Shown here: positions 24,335 through 34,215 of the stretch, in pieces | Layout: every line of letters begins with the position of its first letter | How positions within the stretch are numbered: the stretch's first letter is position 1 | From: Kryptolebias marmoratus | Taxonomy: Eukaryota; Chordata; Actinopteri; Cyprinodontiformes; Rivulidae | Assembly: GCF_001649575.2 (NCBI RefSeq) | Contig: NC_051452.1 | Location: 16,236,884-16,300,883 of the forward strand | Length of the DNA: 64,000 nucleotides | Direction: 5' to 3' | Notes under the pieces: generated by a model | Databases searched by the model: none | What the model was told of the DNA's origin: nothing | What the model saw: only the letters and a program-made list of their open reading frames with translations | Position numbers and translations under genes: made by a program

Positions 24335-26545
24335 AGAAAAGTAAAGTAAAGTAAAAATGTATTTGTATAGCACATTTCAGCAGCAAGGCATTCAAAGTAC
24401 TTTACATAATAAAAACATCATTAGAATCATTACAATAATTAGAAAAACATCATTACAAACATCCAAAAAAAGAAAAACACACTAATGTTCTAATAATATT
24501 TTAATAATATTTTGTTCAGAGCAATTGAATTTGCTTGCGGACTACTAATCAAAGGCAGCTCTAAACAGATGAGTTTTTAGCCTTGATTTAAAGAAATTTA
24601 GTGTTTCGGCTGTTTTGCAGTTTTCTGGGAGTTTGTTCCAGATTGAAGGTGCATAGAAACTGAAAGCTGCTTCTCCATGTTTGATTCTGGTTCTGGGGAT
24701 ACAAAGTAGACCAGAACCAGAAGACCTGAGTGTTCTGGAGGGTTGATACGACGATAATAAGTCTTTAATGTATTGTGGTGCTAGACCGTTCAGTGATTTA
24801 TAAACTAAAAGAAGTATTTTAAAGTCTATTCTCTGAGCTATAGGGAGCCAGTGTAGGAACTTTAAAACCGGGGTGATGTGCTCTATTTTTCTAGTCTTAG
24901 TGATAACACGAGCAGCAGCATTTTGGATCAGCTGCAGCTGTCTGATTGATTTTTTTGGCAGACCTGTGAAGACACTGTTGCAGTAATCGAGACGACTAAA
25001 GATGAAAGCGTGCATAATTTTNNNNNNNNNNNNNNNNNNNNNNNNNNNNNNNNNNNNNNNNNNNNNNNNNNNNNNNNNNNNNNNNNNNNNNNNNNNNNNN
25101 NNNNNNNNNNNNNNNNNNNNNNNNNNNNNNNNNNNNNNNNNNNNNNNNNNNNNNNNNNNNNNNNNNNNNNNNNNNNNNNNNNNNNNNNNNNNNNNNNNNN
25201 NNNNNNNNNNNNNNNNNNNNNNNNNNNNNNNNNNNNNNNNNNNNNNNNNNNNNNNNNNNNNNNNNNNNNNNNNNNNNNNNNNNNNNNNNNNNNNNNNNNN
25301 NNNNNNNNNNNNNNNNNNNNNNNNNNNNNNNNNNNNNNNNNNNNNNNNNNNNNNNNNNNNNNNNNNNNNNNNNNNNNNNNNNNNNNNNNNNNNNNNNNNN
25401 NNNNNNNNNNNNNNNNNNNNNNNNNNNNNNNNNNNNNNNNNNNNNNNNNNNNNNNNNNNNNNNNNNNNNNNNNNNNNNNNNNNNNNNNNNNNNNNNNNNN
25501 NNNNNNNNNNNNNNNNNNNNNNNNNNNNNNNNNNNNNNNNNNNNNNNNNNNNNNNNNNNNNNNNNNNNNNNNNNNNNNNNNNNNNNNNNNNNNNNNNNNN
25601 NNNNNNNNNNNNNNNNNNNNNNNNNNNNNNNNNNNNNNNNNNNNNNNNNNNNNNNNNNNNNNNNNNNNNNNNNNNNNNNNNNNNNNNNNNNNNNNNNNNN
25701 NNNNNNNNNNNNNNNNNNNNNNNNNNNNNNNNNNNNNNNNNNNNNNNNNNNNNNNNNNNNNNNNNNNNNNNNNNNNNNNNNNNNNNNNNNNNNNNNNNNN
25801 NNNNNNNNNNNNNNNNNNNNNNNNNNNNNNNNNNNNNNNNNNNNNNNNNNNNNNNNNNNNNNNNNNNNNNGTTTGATAACTGCTGTTTTTAGAGCCTGGG
25901 GGAAAACACCTGATGAGAGAGATGAGTTTACTATTTGAATCAAGTCAGATGCAATGACAGGAAGAACTTTCTTAAAGAAGGTTGTAGGAAGGATATCAAG
26001 ACAGCAGGAGGATGAGCTTAATTTATTATTAATTTCTTCTAAGTTTTTATGGGTGAGTTGGTGAAATACAGCCATTTTCTCTGCATTTGATATGTTTGGC
26101 ATTGTGACATTGAGTGGCATCGGGATTGGGTTTGGTGTGGATGAGCAGATTAACCTTCTAATTTTTGTAATTTTCTCTGTGAAAAAGTTGGCAAACTCAT
26201 TGCAGGCCCTGGTAGAGTGGAGTTCAGGTGGTTTGTCAACCTCTCAACTGTGGCAAACAGAGCACAAGCGTTGTTTTTGTTTATGATTTCCGAAAAAAAT
26301 GTCTCCCTTGCATGTTTTAGTGAAGAGTGATAACTTTGCAACCTTTCTTTGTAGATTTCATAGTAAACGTGAAGCCGGGTTTTACACCATTTACGTTCAA
26401 CCCTTCGACAGAGGGTTTTCTCATTTCTTACAAGTAAGGTGTTTATCCAAGGTGATTTTTTTTTTTTTTTTGCCAGTTATAATTTTCACTTTAACAGGGG
26501 CAACAGAATCTGTTATATCTGAGATTTTAGAGAATAAGCATTGAC
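24335..26545 (-). mobile_element. L2-like LINE, antisense, interrupted by an assembly gap
   Basis: On the minus strand the C-terminal 156 residues (25015-24545) are open: SRLDYCNSVFTGLPKKSIRQ, ARVITKTRKIEHITPVL, HWLPIAQRIDFK, and SIWNKLPENCK before a stop. On the other side of the gap the frame reads INNKLSSSSCCLDILPTTFF and SGVFPQALKTAVIK, the start of the reverse transcriptase. The 3' tail is (AAAGT)n on the + strand at 24335. The 5' end is truncated about 30 bases before the exon 23 second-half acceptor. The RT core itself falls in the Ns. Confidence 0.88.
25022..25870. other. Assembly gap (849 N)
   Basis: All bases are N. The gap lies inside the antisense LINE, between the start and the C-terminal end of its reverse transcriptase. 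A collapsed or unresolved repeat is the likely cause. Long frames reported across it are artefacts. Confidence 0.98.
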
Positions 26546-26572
26546 CTGAAATGATTTTCTGTTGTGTTGTAG

Positions 26573-26684
26573 GTATCGCACAGAGATAGATGCCATTATG
26601 GCCCGTTGGAGACGACTGGGCTCCACTTTAACAGACAATGCCCAGAAAATCCAGGAGCTCATGGCCAAACTAATGCAGTTTGAG
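26573..26684 (+). CDS. dmd: dmd exon 23, second half (split exon, repeat R6 helix C)
   Basis: 112 bases, acceptor GTTGTGTTGTAG, donor GAG|GTGAGA. The first base completes the Arg codon begun in the upstream segment. It then encodes YRTEIDAIMARWRRLGSTL and runs to KLMQFE. The Trp in ARWRRLG is the helix-C Trp of R6. It is followed after only 87 bases by exon 24. An old LINE insertion ends about 30 bases upstream of the acceptor. Losing either half of this split exon alone would shift the reading frame. Confidence 0.94.
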
Positions 26685-26771
26685 GTGAGACATTTAAACA
26701 CAAACTCGTAGAATTATGTAACTGAAATGGATGATGGACACTTTTATCTGATTTTTTTGTTTTTCTACTAG

Positions 26772-26885
26772 AATGATGTGAAGACTTTAAAGAAATGGAT
26801 GGCAGATGTGGATGTCTTTCTGAATGAGGAGTGGCCGGCTCTTGGAGATTCTGAAGCACTAGAGAAACAGCTAGAGCAGTGCACA
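26772..26885 (+). CDS. dmd: dmd exon 24 (repeat R7, helix A)
   Basis: 114 bases, phase 0 at both ends, acceptor TTTCTACTAG, donor ACA|GTAAGG. It encodes NDVKTLKKWMADVDVFLNEE and continues WPALGDSEALEKQLEQCT. The stretch EEWPALGDSE is identical to what I recall of human dystrophin. The Trp in KKWMADV is the helix-A Trp of R7. Intron 23 in front of it is only 87 bases, which contrasts with the 3.4 kb extra intron just upstream. Confidence 0.95.
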
Positions 26886-27906
26886 GTAAGGAAAAAATAA
26901 AAACAAGCCTCCAGGCACAATTTTAAACCAAGCCATTGCTTTCACAGCCAACAAATTAGAATTGAATAAGAAAACATATATATATATATCAATGGCTGAA
27001 AACTGGTTTGAAAACACCCCAGATAAGTGACAAAATAACCTTTAAAGGCAATGAAATGTTGAAGTTTGTAAATAATTCTTTATAGGAAAAATAAACTTAC
27101 CACAAAATGTAAGGACATTTGTGTTTGGTTGATTATTTCTTTATTGTAACAATGCTTCTTGGCAATAAATCCTTTACTGTTGAAAAGCCTGTTTATTTCC
27201 CCTTAAATTATGCCACGTTTCCAAATCTTCTCTGCCAAACAGCTTATTGTTATTGACTCTTAATTAGTGTTGTTTGTTGGATTGGATGATTGAAGACTAA
27301 AGAAACAAGACATACTGGCAATTTAACTGCATGCTACTGGCCTCAGTAGCATGTGGAAGAACCATACACAGCCACAACAGCCTTGCAGTTCCTCACGCTC
27401 CTCACTAGCTTGGTCACACTGCTGGCATCTCATTCTTCAACCAGCATTTGTTGGTCAGCCAATGTGGTTGTGTAGTCATTCAGCTGATCCCACAGGTATT
27501 TAATAGGTTGAGATTAAGACTGCAGGTAAGCTGTTCCATTGTCTCCACTCCCAAATTTTAAAAATAATCTCTAATAAACCCTGCTCTGTAGAGATGAGTG
27601 TTGTCATCTTGGAGGATAGAGTTTGGTTCCAGACTGTGGAAGTATGGTATTGTCACTGGTTGCTTAGAGGGGCTGACAGTTGGGTATCTGATTGTCGCCT
27701 GATTGTCAACATGTGGGCTACCAGAAGCTCAAAATAATTCAAAAGCATAATAAGCTGTTTGGCAGAAAAGGTTTGGCAAGTTTTTCATGGGCATGACCCG
27801 CATACTCTGCTGCTCAACCCACAAATGCACTTTTCAAATAAATGTGCCACCATTTAAGGTAAAATAAACAGGCTTTCCAAGATTTATTGCCAAGAAGCAT
27901 TACAAC

Positions 27907-29441
27907 CAGGGGTGGAAATTAGCACCCGCCACTTCAAATATTTACCCGCATTTGGCCGGTGGTGAATTTGATCAACACACACGCCACTGAGGCAGGTTGG
28001 CAATTTGAACAGAAAAGGTGTTATTTGTCCTCTTGACATATAGGGGGCAGCAATGTGCTCGAGTTGCTGCTGTTACGTCAAGCCCCACATTGCCCATTCC
28101 CCCATCAGATACGGTTCCCCCTGTGTCTCCGTAAATAATGACTTATCTATTAACAGAATTGTTAAGAGGGGCAAATATTTCTCATTTAAAAAAAAAAAAA
28201 AAACATAATTCTTTTAAAAATAAAATGTGCTAATAATATCATAATACAGAGGAATAAACACAGTTAAGGAGTNNNNNNNNNNNNNNNNNNNNNNNNNNNN
28301 NNNNNNNNNNNNNNNNNNNNNNNNNNNNNNNNNNNNNNNNNNNNNNNNNNNNNNNNNNNNNNNNNNNNNNNNNNNNNNNNNNNNNNNNNNNNNNNNNNNN
28401 NNNNNNNNNNNNNNNNNNNNNNNNNNNNNNNNNNNNNNNNNNNNNNNNNNNNNNNNNNNNNNNNNNNNNNNNNNNNNNNNNNNNNNNNNNNNNNNNNNNN
28501 NNNNNNNNNNNNNNNNNNNNNNNNNNNNNNNNNNNNNNNNNNNNNNNNNNNNNNNNNNNNNNNNNNNNNNNNNNNNNNNNNNNNNNNNNNNNNNNNNNNN
28601 NNNNNNNNNNNNNNNNNNNNNNNNNNNNNNNNNNNNNNNNNNNNNNNNNNNNNNNNNNNNNNNNNNNNNNNNNNNNNNNNNNNNNNNNNNNNNNNNNNNN
28701 NNNNNNNNNNNNNNNNNNNNNNNNNNNNNNNNNNNNNNNNNNNNNNNNNNNNNNNNNNNNNNNNNNNNNNNNNNNNNNNNNNNNNNNNNNNNNNNNNNNN
28801 NNNNNNNNNNNNNNNNNNNNNNNNNNNNNNNNNNNNNNNNNNNNNNNNNNNNNNNNNNNNNNNNNNNNNNNNNNNNNNNNNNNNNNNNNNNNNNNNNNNN
28901 NTTAATGTTAAATATCATCGGATACTGAAGTGGGAGCTTAGGAGTTATGCTTAGTATAGCATTGGAACAATTTATATCCCCAACAAAAACCTTTCTAAAA
29001 CCACAAAAAATCACTTCCTTCATCAGAATATCCTACCTGTTAAATATAAGCGGGTAGCACAAATAGATCTATGCATTAAAAGCAGCAAGTGTCTGAAAAA
29101 CATTACAACTTACATACAAAAAAAACTTCAAAAACACTCCACATAAATAAATTTTACTTGTCTGAATTTTTTTTATGTACAGACATGCATCTTTTAATGG
29201 TTTAAAATAAAAATAAAAAATAAGAAAAGTCTAGTTATTTCCATGCAGTGTCCAGAAAGAGGTGTTGTTCAGCTTGTAGGGCACCACAACTGCTTCCACC
29301 CACCTCCATCATCATCATCATATGTAATAACTTTTTGTCACAACAAAAAATAGTGGCTGGTAAAATATTTGAGTGGCTGGTAAAAAATTTTGTCCACCAG
29401 CCACTATGGCTGGTTTACAAAATTTTTAATTTCCACCCCTG
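27907..29441. mobile_element. hAT element with perfect 8-base target-site duplication
   Basis: Terminal inverted repeats are CAGGGGTGGAAATTA at the left and TTAATTTCCACCCCTG at the right. ATTACAAC occurs directly before (27899-27906) and after (29442-29449) the element, which is the 8-base duplication expected for hAT. An N gap (28273-28901) hides the middle. The flanking repeats TGGCTGGTAAAA and GTGGCTGGTAAAAAATTTTG near 29352-29395 are internal to it. Confidence 0.9.
28273..28901. other. Assembly gap (629 N)
   Basis: All bases are N. It lies in the middle of the hAT element that is itself nested in a Tc1-like transposon. Any transposase coding region in that hAT cannot be judged. Confidence 0.97.
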
Positions 29442-29596
29442 ATTACAACAAAAACAAATTGAGCAACACAAAGTGCCTTACCTCCTTGGCTACTTTTACA
29501 TTTGAAGAGTGACCAGGTAAACATCTGATATGTGCTCTGAACTTAATAGCTTCTGAATTCTCTTTGTGTAAACTATCCTGCTCTCTGATTGTTCAG

Positions 29597-29752
29597 GCAC
29601 TGGTGAATGACATCCACACCATCCAACCCAGCGTCAATGGTATCAACGAAGTGGGCCTGTACCTCAAAAAGGAGGCAGAGCCACCGTTTGCCATCCACAT
29701 CCAAAAAGAATTGGACGAACTTAACTCTCAGTGGGAGAATATCTGCAAACAG
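29597..29752 (+). CDS. dmd: dmd exon 25 (repeat R7, helices B-C)
   Basis: 156 bases, phase 0 at both ends, acceptor GATTGTTCAG, donor CAG|GTATGT. It encodes ALVNDIHTIQPSVNGINEVG and ends LDELNSQWENICKQ. The IQTIQPS-type motif and the helix-C segment LNSQWENIC match the human rod, with conservative replacements. It sits downstream of a 2.4 kb nested transposon (Tc1-like with a hAT inside) that takes up most of intron 24. Confidence 0.95.
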
Positions 29753-30296
29753 GTATGTCACATTTAACCATCCTCCAGCTCTGATTTACTAACACATCTT
29801 TGGTGGGGGCAATTTTGGATTTCGCACTTCCATCTAATTCACAAGGTTCTCGCAAAGTGTCCCAGTCATTTGAACGATGTCTGACTTCCCTGGTGCAGTT
29901 TTCCCACATTTAAATAAGGTATTATGCTGCATTTAAAGGAAAACTCACACATATTTATGAAAATAAAACGTCATGGCAAAAGTCATCTGATTCTCAAAAC
30001 ATGGTCATTGTTATGGGAGAAAAAATGTTCCTGTGAGGACAAGGCAGATTGTGATTGTGCAGTAAGGACACCTTCATTCTTCTGTGTTCTGGTGCAAAAC
30101 AAGTGTTAATTGTTCACATCTGCTGGGTGTGTTTGCTTCACCATATAAATAGCACTCAGAAATGGAGCAAAAAGCAGGAACAGATGTTGAAGCTAAATTG
30201 GAGCAGATAGCATGCGGTAGTGAACCTGCCCCTCTGTATATTTTTGTTTAAAGTACAAAGTACTGGTACAGGCATTCATATTCCTCTTCTGTGTAG
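29753..30296 (+). other. dmd: dmd intron 25 (544 bases)
   Basis: GT-AG intron (GTATGT ... TTCTGTGTAG). I see no transposon, RNA gene or clear regulatory motif in it. Confidence 0.8.
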
Positions 30297-30467
30297 GCCT
30301 ATGCAAAGAAGTCGGCTCTGAAAGGAGGCCTTGATAAAACAATGGCATTAAGGAAAGAGATGCAGGAGATGCAGGAATGGATCAACCAGGCTGAAGAAGA
30401 TTATCTGGAGAGAGACTTCACATACAAGACCCCTGAAGAACTACGCAAGGCTGTCGAGGAACTCAAG
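30297..30467 (+). CDS. dmd: dmd exon 26 (end of R7, helix A of R8)
   Basis: 171 bases, phase 0 at both ends, acceptor TCTTCTGTGTAG, donor AAG|GTTTGT. It encodes AYAKKSALKGGLDKTMALRK and ends KTPEELRKAVEELK. MQEWINQAEEDYLERDF is the start of R8, with the helix-A Trp in QEW; the human counterpart has the same YLERDF and YKTP segments. The preceding intron is 544 bases and holds no element I recognise. Confidence 0.95.
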
Positions 30468-33347
30468 GTTTGTAAATTGAGCATAATCCCAAGAAACAGA
30501 GCTGCAGGAATGAGAAGTGTGAGCGCAAGTTTAGAACCGAGTATAAAAACATACAACACAGAAGGCCTAGCATTAAAAGTTGTATGAAAAGTTTAAAAAA
30601 CTTATTTTGCAAAATTAGTTACACTTAAAGTATTATTTGAACTCTCACCTACTACCACATTCCATTTTAGTCAATATCTGTAAAATTGACTAAGTTAAAG
30701 CCATTTTCATGTTTTTGCGGATTAGATGACTCCAACAGTTATTGGCATAGTTTTAAGGTAAGATCTTGTGTGATGTGTAGTGCTCAAAATATGTGTTGGG
30801 GAACGCTTTCATCTCCTAACAGACAAATGTGAATTCAGCGAGACTGCAATTGAAAATTTGTCCATTTCCTTGCAGTTTTGAGTTGCCACCTACTGTCCAA
30901 CAAATAAGGTCTCAGCAGACCAAAAAGGGGCAGGTCTTCCCAGCCTCTCTGAATGGGTGGGTTAGACTCATGAAGTGTGATTGGCCCAAATAAACTAAAG
31001 GGGTTTAGGAGGCAGGTTGGACACACAAAATGTGATAAGCCAAATCCACAGAGTCAGGAAGTAGAAAGCACCAGCTTACATTTGCCAATGTTTCAAGGAA
31101 TTCTTGGACCATTTATTTATGTTCTGTCTTACAATAAAATTAGATGATGCAATAAACTATTTTTAACCTATGTGTCTTTTTTTGTTAAAACCTTTAATGT
31201 AGATAGTGACTATACTTATCAGACTTTGTATTTTTACACATCATTTGTTGTATAACTCTGATCCCTTCATATATTTAAAAAATGCAACCAGAAGACCTGC
31301 ACATGGACTGTTTTTTTCTGAAATTAATAACAGGCATGACACTTTTATTAAAGCCTTCTAAATATGTCAGTATGGTTATTAGAATCTGTTTATTCTTTAG
31401 CTTTTAGCTATCCCCTAGTTCAGCTTTAGCAAATTTAAGCTTGCATGTCCTATTTTGGAACATCCTGATTCAGCCAATCATGTTTTGCAATCCAATCCGC
31501 CCATTCTAGGCGGACACTCCCACTTTGTGGACAACCCATCGCTTTGTGTTCTGTAGGGAGACTTCTTACTCAGCATTTGCATCTACCCGTAGCTAGTTAG
31601 CTTTGATATAATTATGACTTATATCAAATATGGTTTAACACTTTAAGTCAGCTGAGTTAAAAAATAAAGACAAAAAAAATAGGTTTAACAGTTGTTTACA
31701 GACTTTTCATGAACCAGGCTTGAAGCAGGATACATTCATGGATAGTTCATTGAAACTTGGTCTTGAATTCATCCATCCATCTTCTTCCGCTTATCGGGGG
31801 TCGGGTCGCAGGGGTAGCAGCCTAAGCAGGGAGACCCAGACTTCCCTCTCCCCAGCCACTTGGGCCAGCTCCCCTGGGTGAATCCCAAGGCGTTCCCAGG
31901 CCAGCCGAGAAACATAGTCCCTCCAGCGTGTCCTGGGTCTTCCTCTGGGCCTCCTCCCGGTGGGACGTGCCCAGAACACCTCACCAGGGAGGCGTCCAGG
32001 AGGCATCCTCACCAGATGCCCGAGCCACCTCAACTGGCTCCTCTCGACGTGGAGAAGCAGCAGCTCTACTCTGAGTCCCTCCCGGATGACCGAGCTTCTC
32101 ACCCTATCTCTAAGGAAGAGCCCAGATACCAAGTCTTGAATTCTTTACAAAAAAAAAAAACTTTTTCCTGTGAATAAGCAGTGTGGGTGTCAACATTGAC
32201 AGATTCATAGTTAGGGCTCAGATCCAACCTTTTACTTTCTTTTTTTTTCATGAAATTGACCGGTCAATGGCAATAATGCCCCCAGGATGCTTTTCTTTTA
32301 TTGCTGAAATCCTTTTCACTTACAGCTTTGAGATTATTTTTTGCCAGTTCCTTACTTCTACTTTTCACATTCTTTAATTTTTTTCCACCAGTTTGCATCA
32401 AGTTTTTTGTCTTTAAACACTTTATAATATATTTTTTATGTGAATTTCTGGCTCTCTTTGCTTTGTTAAATCCCAGTAAGCTTCAGCAGTAGAAGTCTTT
32501 CACCCTGCTTCATGAAAAACTAACGGATTTCAATCTCCTTGTTCTTACTGATATTGCCCTCCTTGCTCTTCTCAACTTTTCAACCTCTTCTATACTCCCA
32601 CATTCGACTCTGAATGGAAACGAAACTCAGTTTATTCTTTTGTTCTGCTCAGTTTTTCTGCTCCATGCCTCAGTGGAAGAGTATGTGCTAAAATGCTTCT
32701 TTCCACTTTTATGTTATTGTAGCCATCCCTCAGTCTACTGCATATTTATCTTCCAGTTTTACTCTATTATTTAGAAAATATTAAATATTTTTATTGCACC
32801 ATTTTCTCAGATTATGAGCTGATATTGTTGGCTTCTGAGATAGCAGGCAGTATGAGATCTGTTTTCAGTCACCACTTAGCTTGTAGCAATTGGCATCCCA
32901 AGGTTTGCACCTTAAAAGGGATAAAACAAAGGCTGCAAAAACTATCACATAAAAAGTATTAAAGGCTTTTATTAGGAGCCAAATAATTTACATCCTCCTA
33001 TGATAAGCAAAAAAAAATCAGAGAAAAAAGTAGGAGGAAAAGATTCTTCCTGCCACAGCCAATTGAACTTCAAAAACCCAAATGTGCTCAAACTCAGTCA
33101 ATCTTACAGACATTGAGTGAAAATGTGGCATAGTAGTAGCTGAGACATATCCCCAAAGCTTTTTTGGTAAAAAATTTTCCATTACCTATTTGAGTCAACT
33201 CTGTCAGTCCGTTAGCCCCATAGCTGTCATGATCTATGGGGTGGATTTGAATTCAATTTTCAGGAAATAATCCTTAGATGTACATCTACAAATAAATAAT
33301 GTTTGAAAAGTGGCATTTGTTTTTTTCTTTCTTTGTCTGTTTGTCAG
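30468..33347 (+). other. dmd: dmd intron 26 (2.9 kb)
   Basis: It contains a reversed fragment of the dispersed 285-base repeat at about 30640-30800, a LINE 3' end at 31771-32133, and a forward fragment of the same dispersed repeat at about 33060-33300. The stretches 30810-31760 and 32150-33050 are AT-rich with nothing I recognise. Confidence 0.8.
31771..32133 (-). mobile_element. 5'-truncated LINE 3' end with 10-base duplication, antisense
   Basis: Minus-strand frame 32132-31791 reads SVIREGLRVELLLLHVERSQ, LRWLGHLVRMPPGRLPGE and TRWRDYVSRLAWERLG, the conserved C-terminal end of a common fish non-LTR family. The + strand begins with the ATCCATCCAT tail. TCTTGAATTC flanks it at 31761-31770 and 32134-32143. 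The near-intact reading frame suggests a fairly recent insertion, unlike the decayed copy of the same family in intron 22. Confidence 0.88.
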
Positions 33348-33530
33348 AGGGCCCAGGAAGAGGTCCACTCCAAAGAGCTGAAGGTGAAACTCCTGACTGA
33401 CAGCGTGAACAGTTTCATTGGTAAGGCCCCGCCCACGGCCCACGATGCTCTGCGCTCAGAGCTGGACGTGCTGACAGCCAACTATCAGCGCTTGTGTAGT
33501 CGACTGGATGGGAAATGTAAAACTCTCGAG
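33348..33530 (+). CDS. dmd: dmd exon 27 (repeat R8, helices B-C)
   Basis: 183 bases, phase 0 at both ends, acceptor TTTGTCTGTTTGTCAG, donor GAG|GTGCAG. It encodes RAQEEVHSKELKVKLLTDSV and ends RLCSRLDGKCKTLE. The helix-C core of R8 is LTANYQRLC, with Tyr where most repeats have Trp; human dystrophin also has NYQ here. KVKLLT and NGKC/DGKCKTLE are strongly conserved. The donor GTGCAG is a weak consensus match but gives the exact human length. Confidence 0.95.
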
Positions 33531-34215
33531 GTGCAGTATCCTAGTCTTCTTCTGTCTTCTGTCAAACTTTAATAGGTTGTTTAGAATTTTAAGTAAATGG
33601 TTTTATATTGTTTAAGCTGCCATTAAGGGATGTAATAATATTTTTACATGGTGCAACTAGACTAAAATGATCACTTTCAGAGAATTATCCCTCAGCTGTT
33701 TTATTATGTAGACGAGTATAGAGTATAGATATTACATAAACTATTTTATTTACCAGCTGAACATTTTGGATTTGTAAAACTGAACTCATGAACTTTAGTA
33801 ATGAAAGACAATATTTATCACTCAGCTTTGAGCCCCATCTTGGGCAATGTTGTTTGATGTTTGCAGACGACATTGTGATCTGTAGTATGTAGGGAACAGG
33901 TGGAAGAGAACCTAGAGAGGTAGAGGAATCTTTTTTTACTGTTATTTTTTGCTCATTTTCACTCTAAATCATCAGTCTTACTGACTTGTAAACTGTTAAC
34001 CATGTCGTTAATGCAATAAATTTTTACTAAAAAAATTGTTAATCTTCTTCCCTTTTTTAAGAAGATTATCAGCAACATGTTCCTTTGTTTAGCACTTAAT
34101 GATTGTATATAATTAGCTTTTCTGAAAGGTAATCTCTTTTTCTCACCTGCTGCTATAAGGCAAAGATGGAGCAATAATGTTTTTTTTGCCTGTGTCTGTG
34201 TGTTTGTTTGTTTGT

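Larger units (their letters stand above)
23172..26572 (+). other. dmd: Extra dmd intron inside human exon 23 (phase 2, 3.4 kb)
   Basis: GT-AG intron (GTAAAA ... GTTGTGTTGTAG) that cuts an Arg codon after its second base. The coding segments on either side sum to the human exon length, so the intron is additional relative to human. Most of its length is transposon: a hAT-like fragment (23505-23600), a Tc1-like fragment (23690-24225) and a LINE (24335-26545) containing an 849-base gap. What is left is about 600 bases of unassigned sequence. Confidence 0.9.
27112..29478 (-). mobile_element. Tc1/mariner-like transposon, deleted, split by a hAT
   Basis: The ends are inverted: AGGACATTTGTGTTTGGTTG at the left and CAAATTGAGCAACACAAAGT plus GCCT at the right, each bordered by TA (27110-27111 and 29479-29480). 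Inner parts of the repeats agree well (AATGCTTCTTGGCAATAAAT at 27151; its complement ends at 27900). The inside (CTCAGTAGCATGTGGAAGAA, CTCACTAGCTTGGTCACACT, ACCCTGCTCTGTAGAGATGA) is the antisense of a fish mariner-type transposase. Without the hAT and its duplication it would be about 824 bases. Confidence 0.82.
26886..29596 (+). other. dmd: dmd intron 24 (2.7 kb, mostly nested transposons)
   Basis: After about 220 bases without a recognised element, the intron is occupied by a Tc1/mariner-like transposon (27112-29478) with a hAT inside it (27907-29441). The remaining 118 bases before exon 25 carry no recognised element and include the acceptor tract CTCTCTGATTGTTCAG. Confidence 0.85.

Noticed and set aside
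25002..26120. Long frames across the N run (up to 374 codons)
   Set aside because: They exist only because N codons are read as open.
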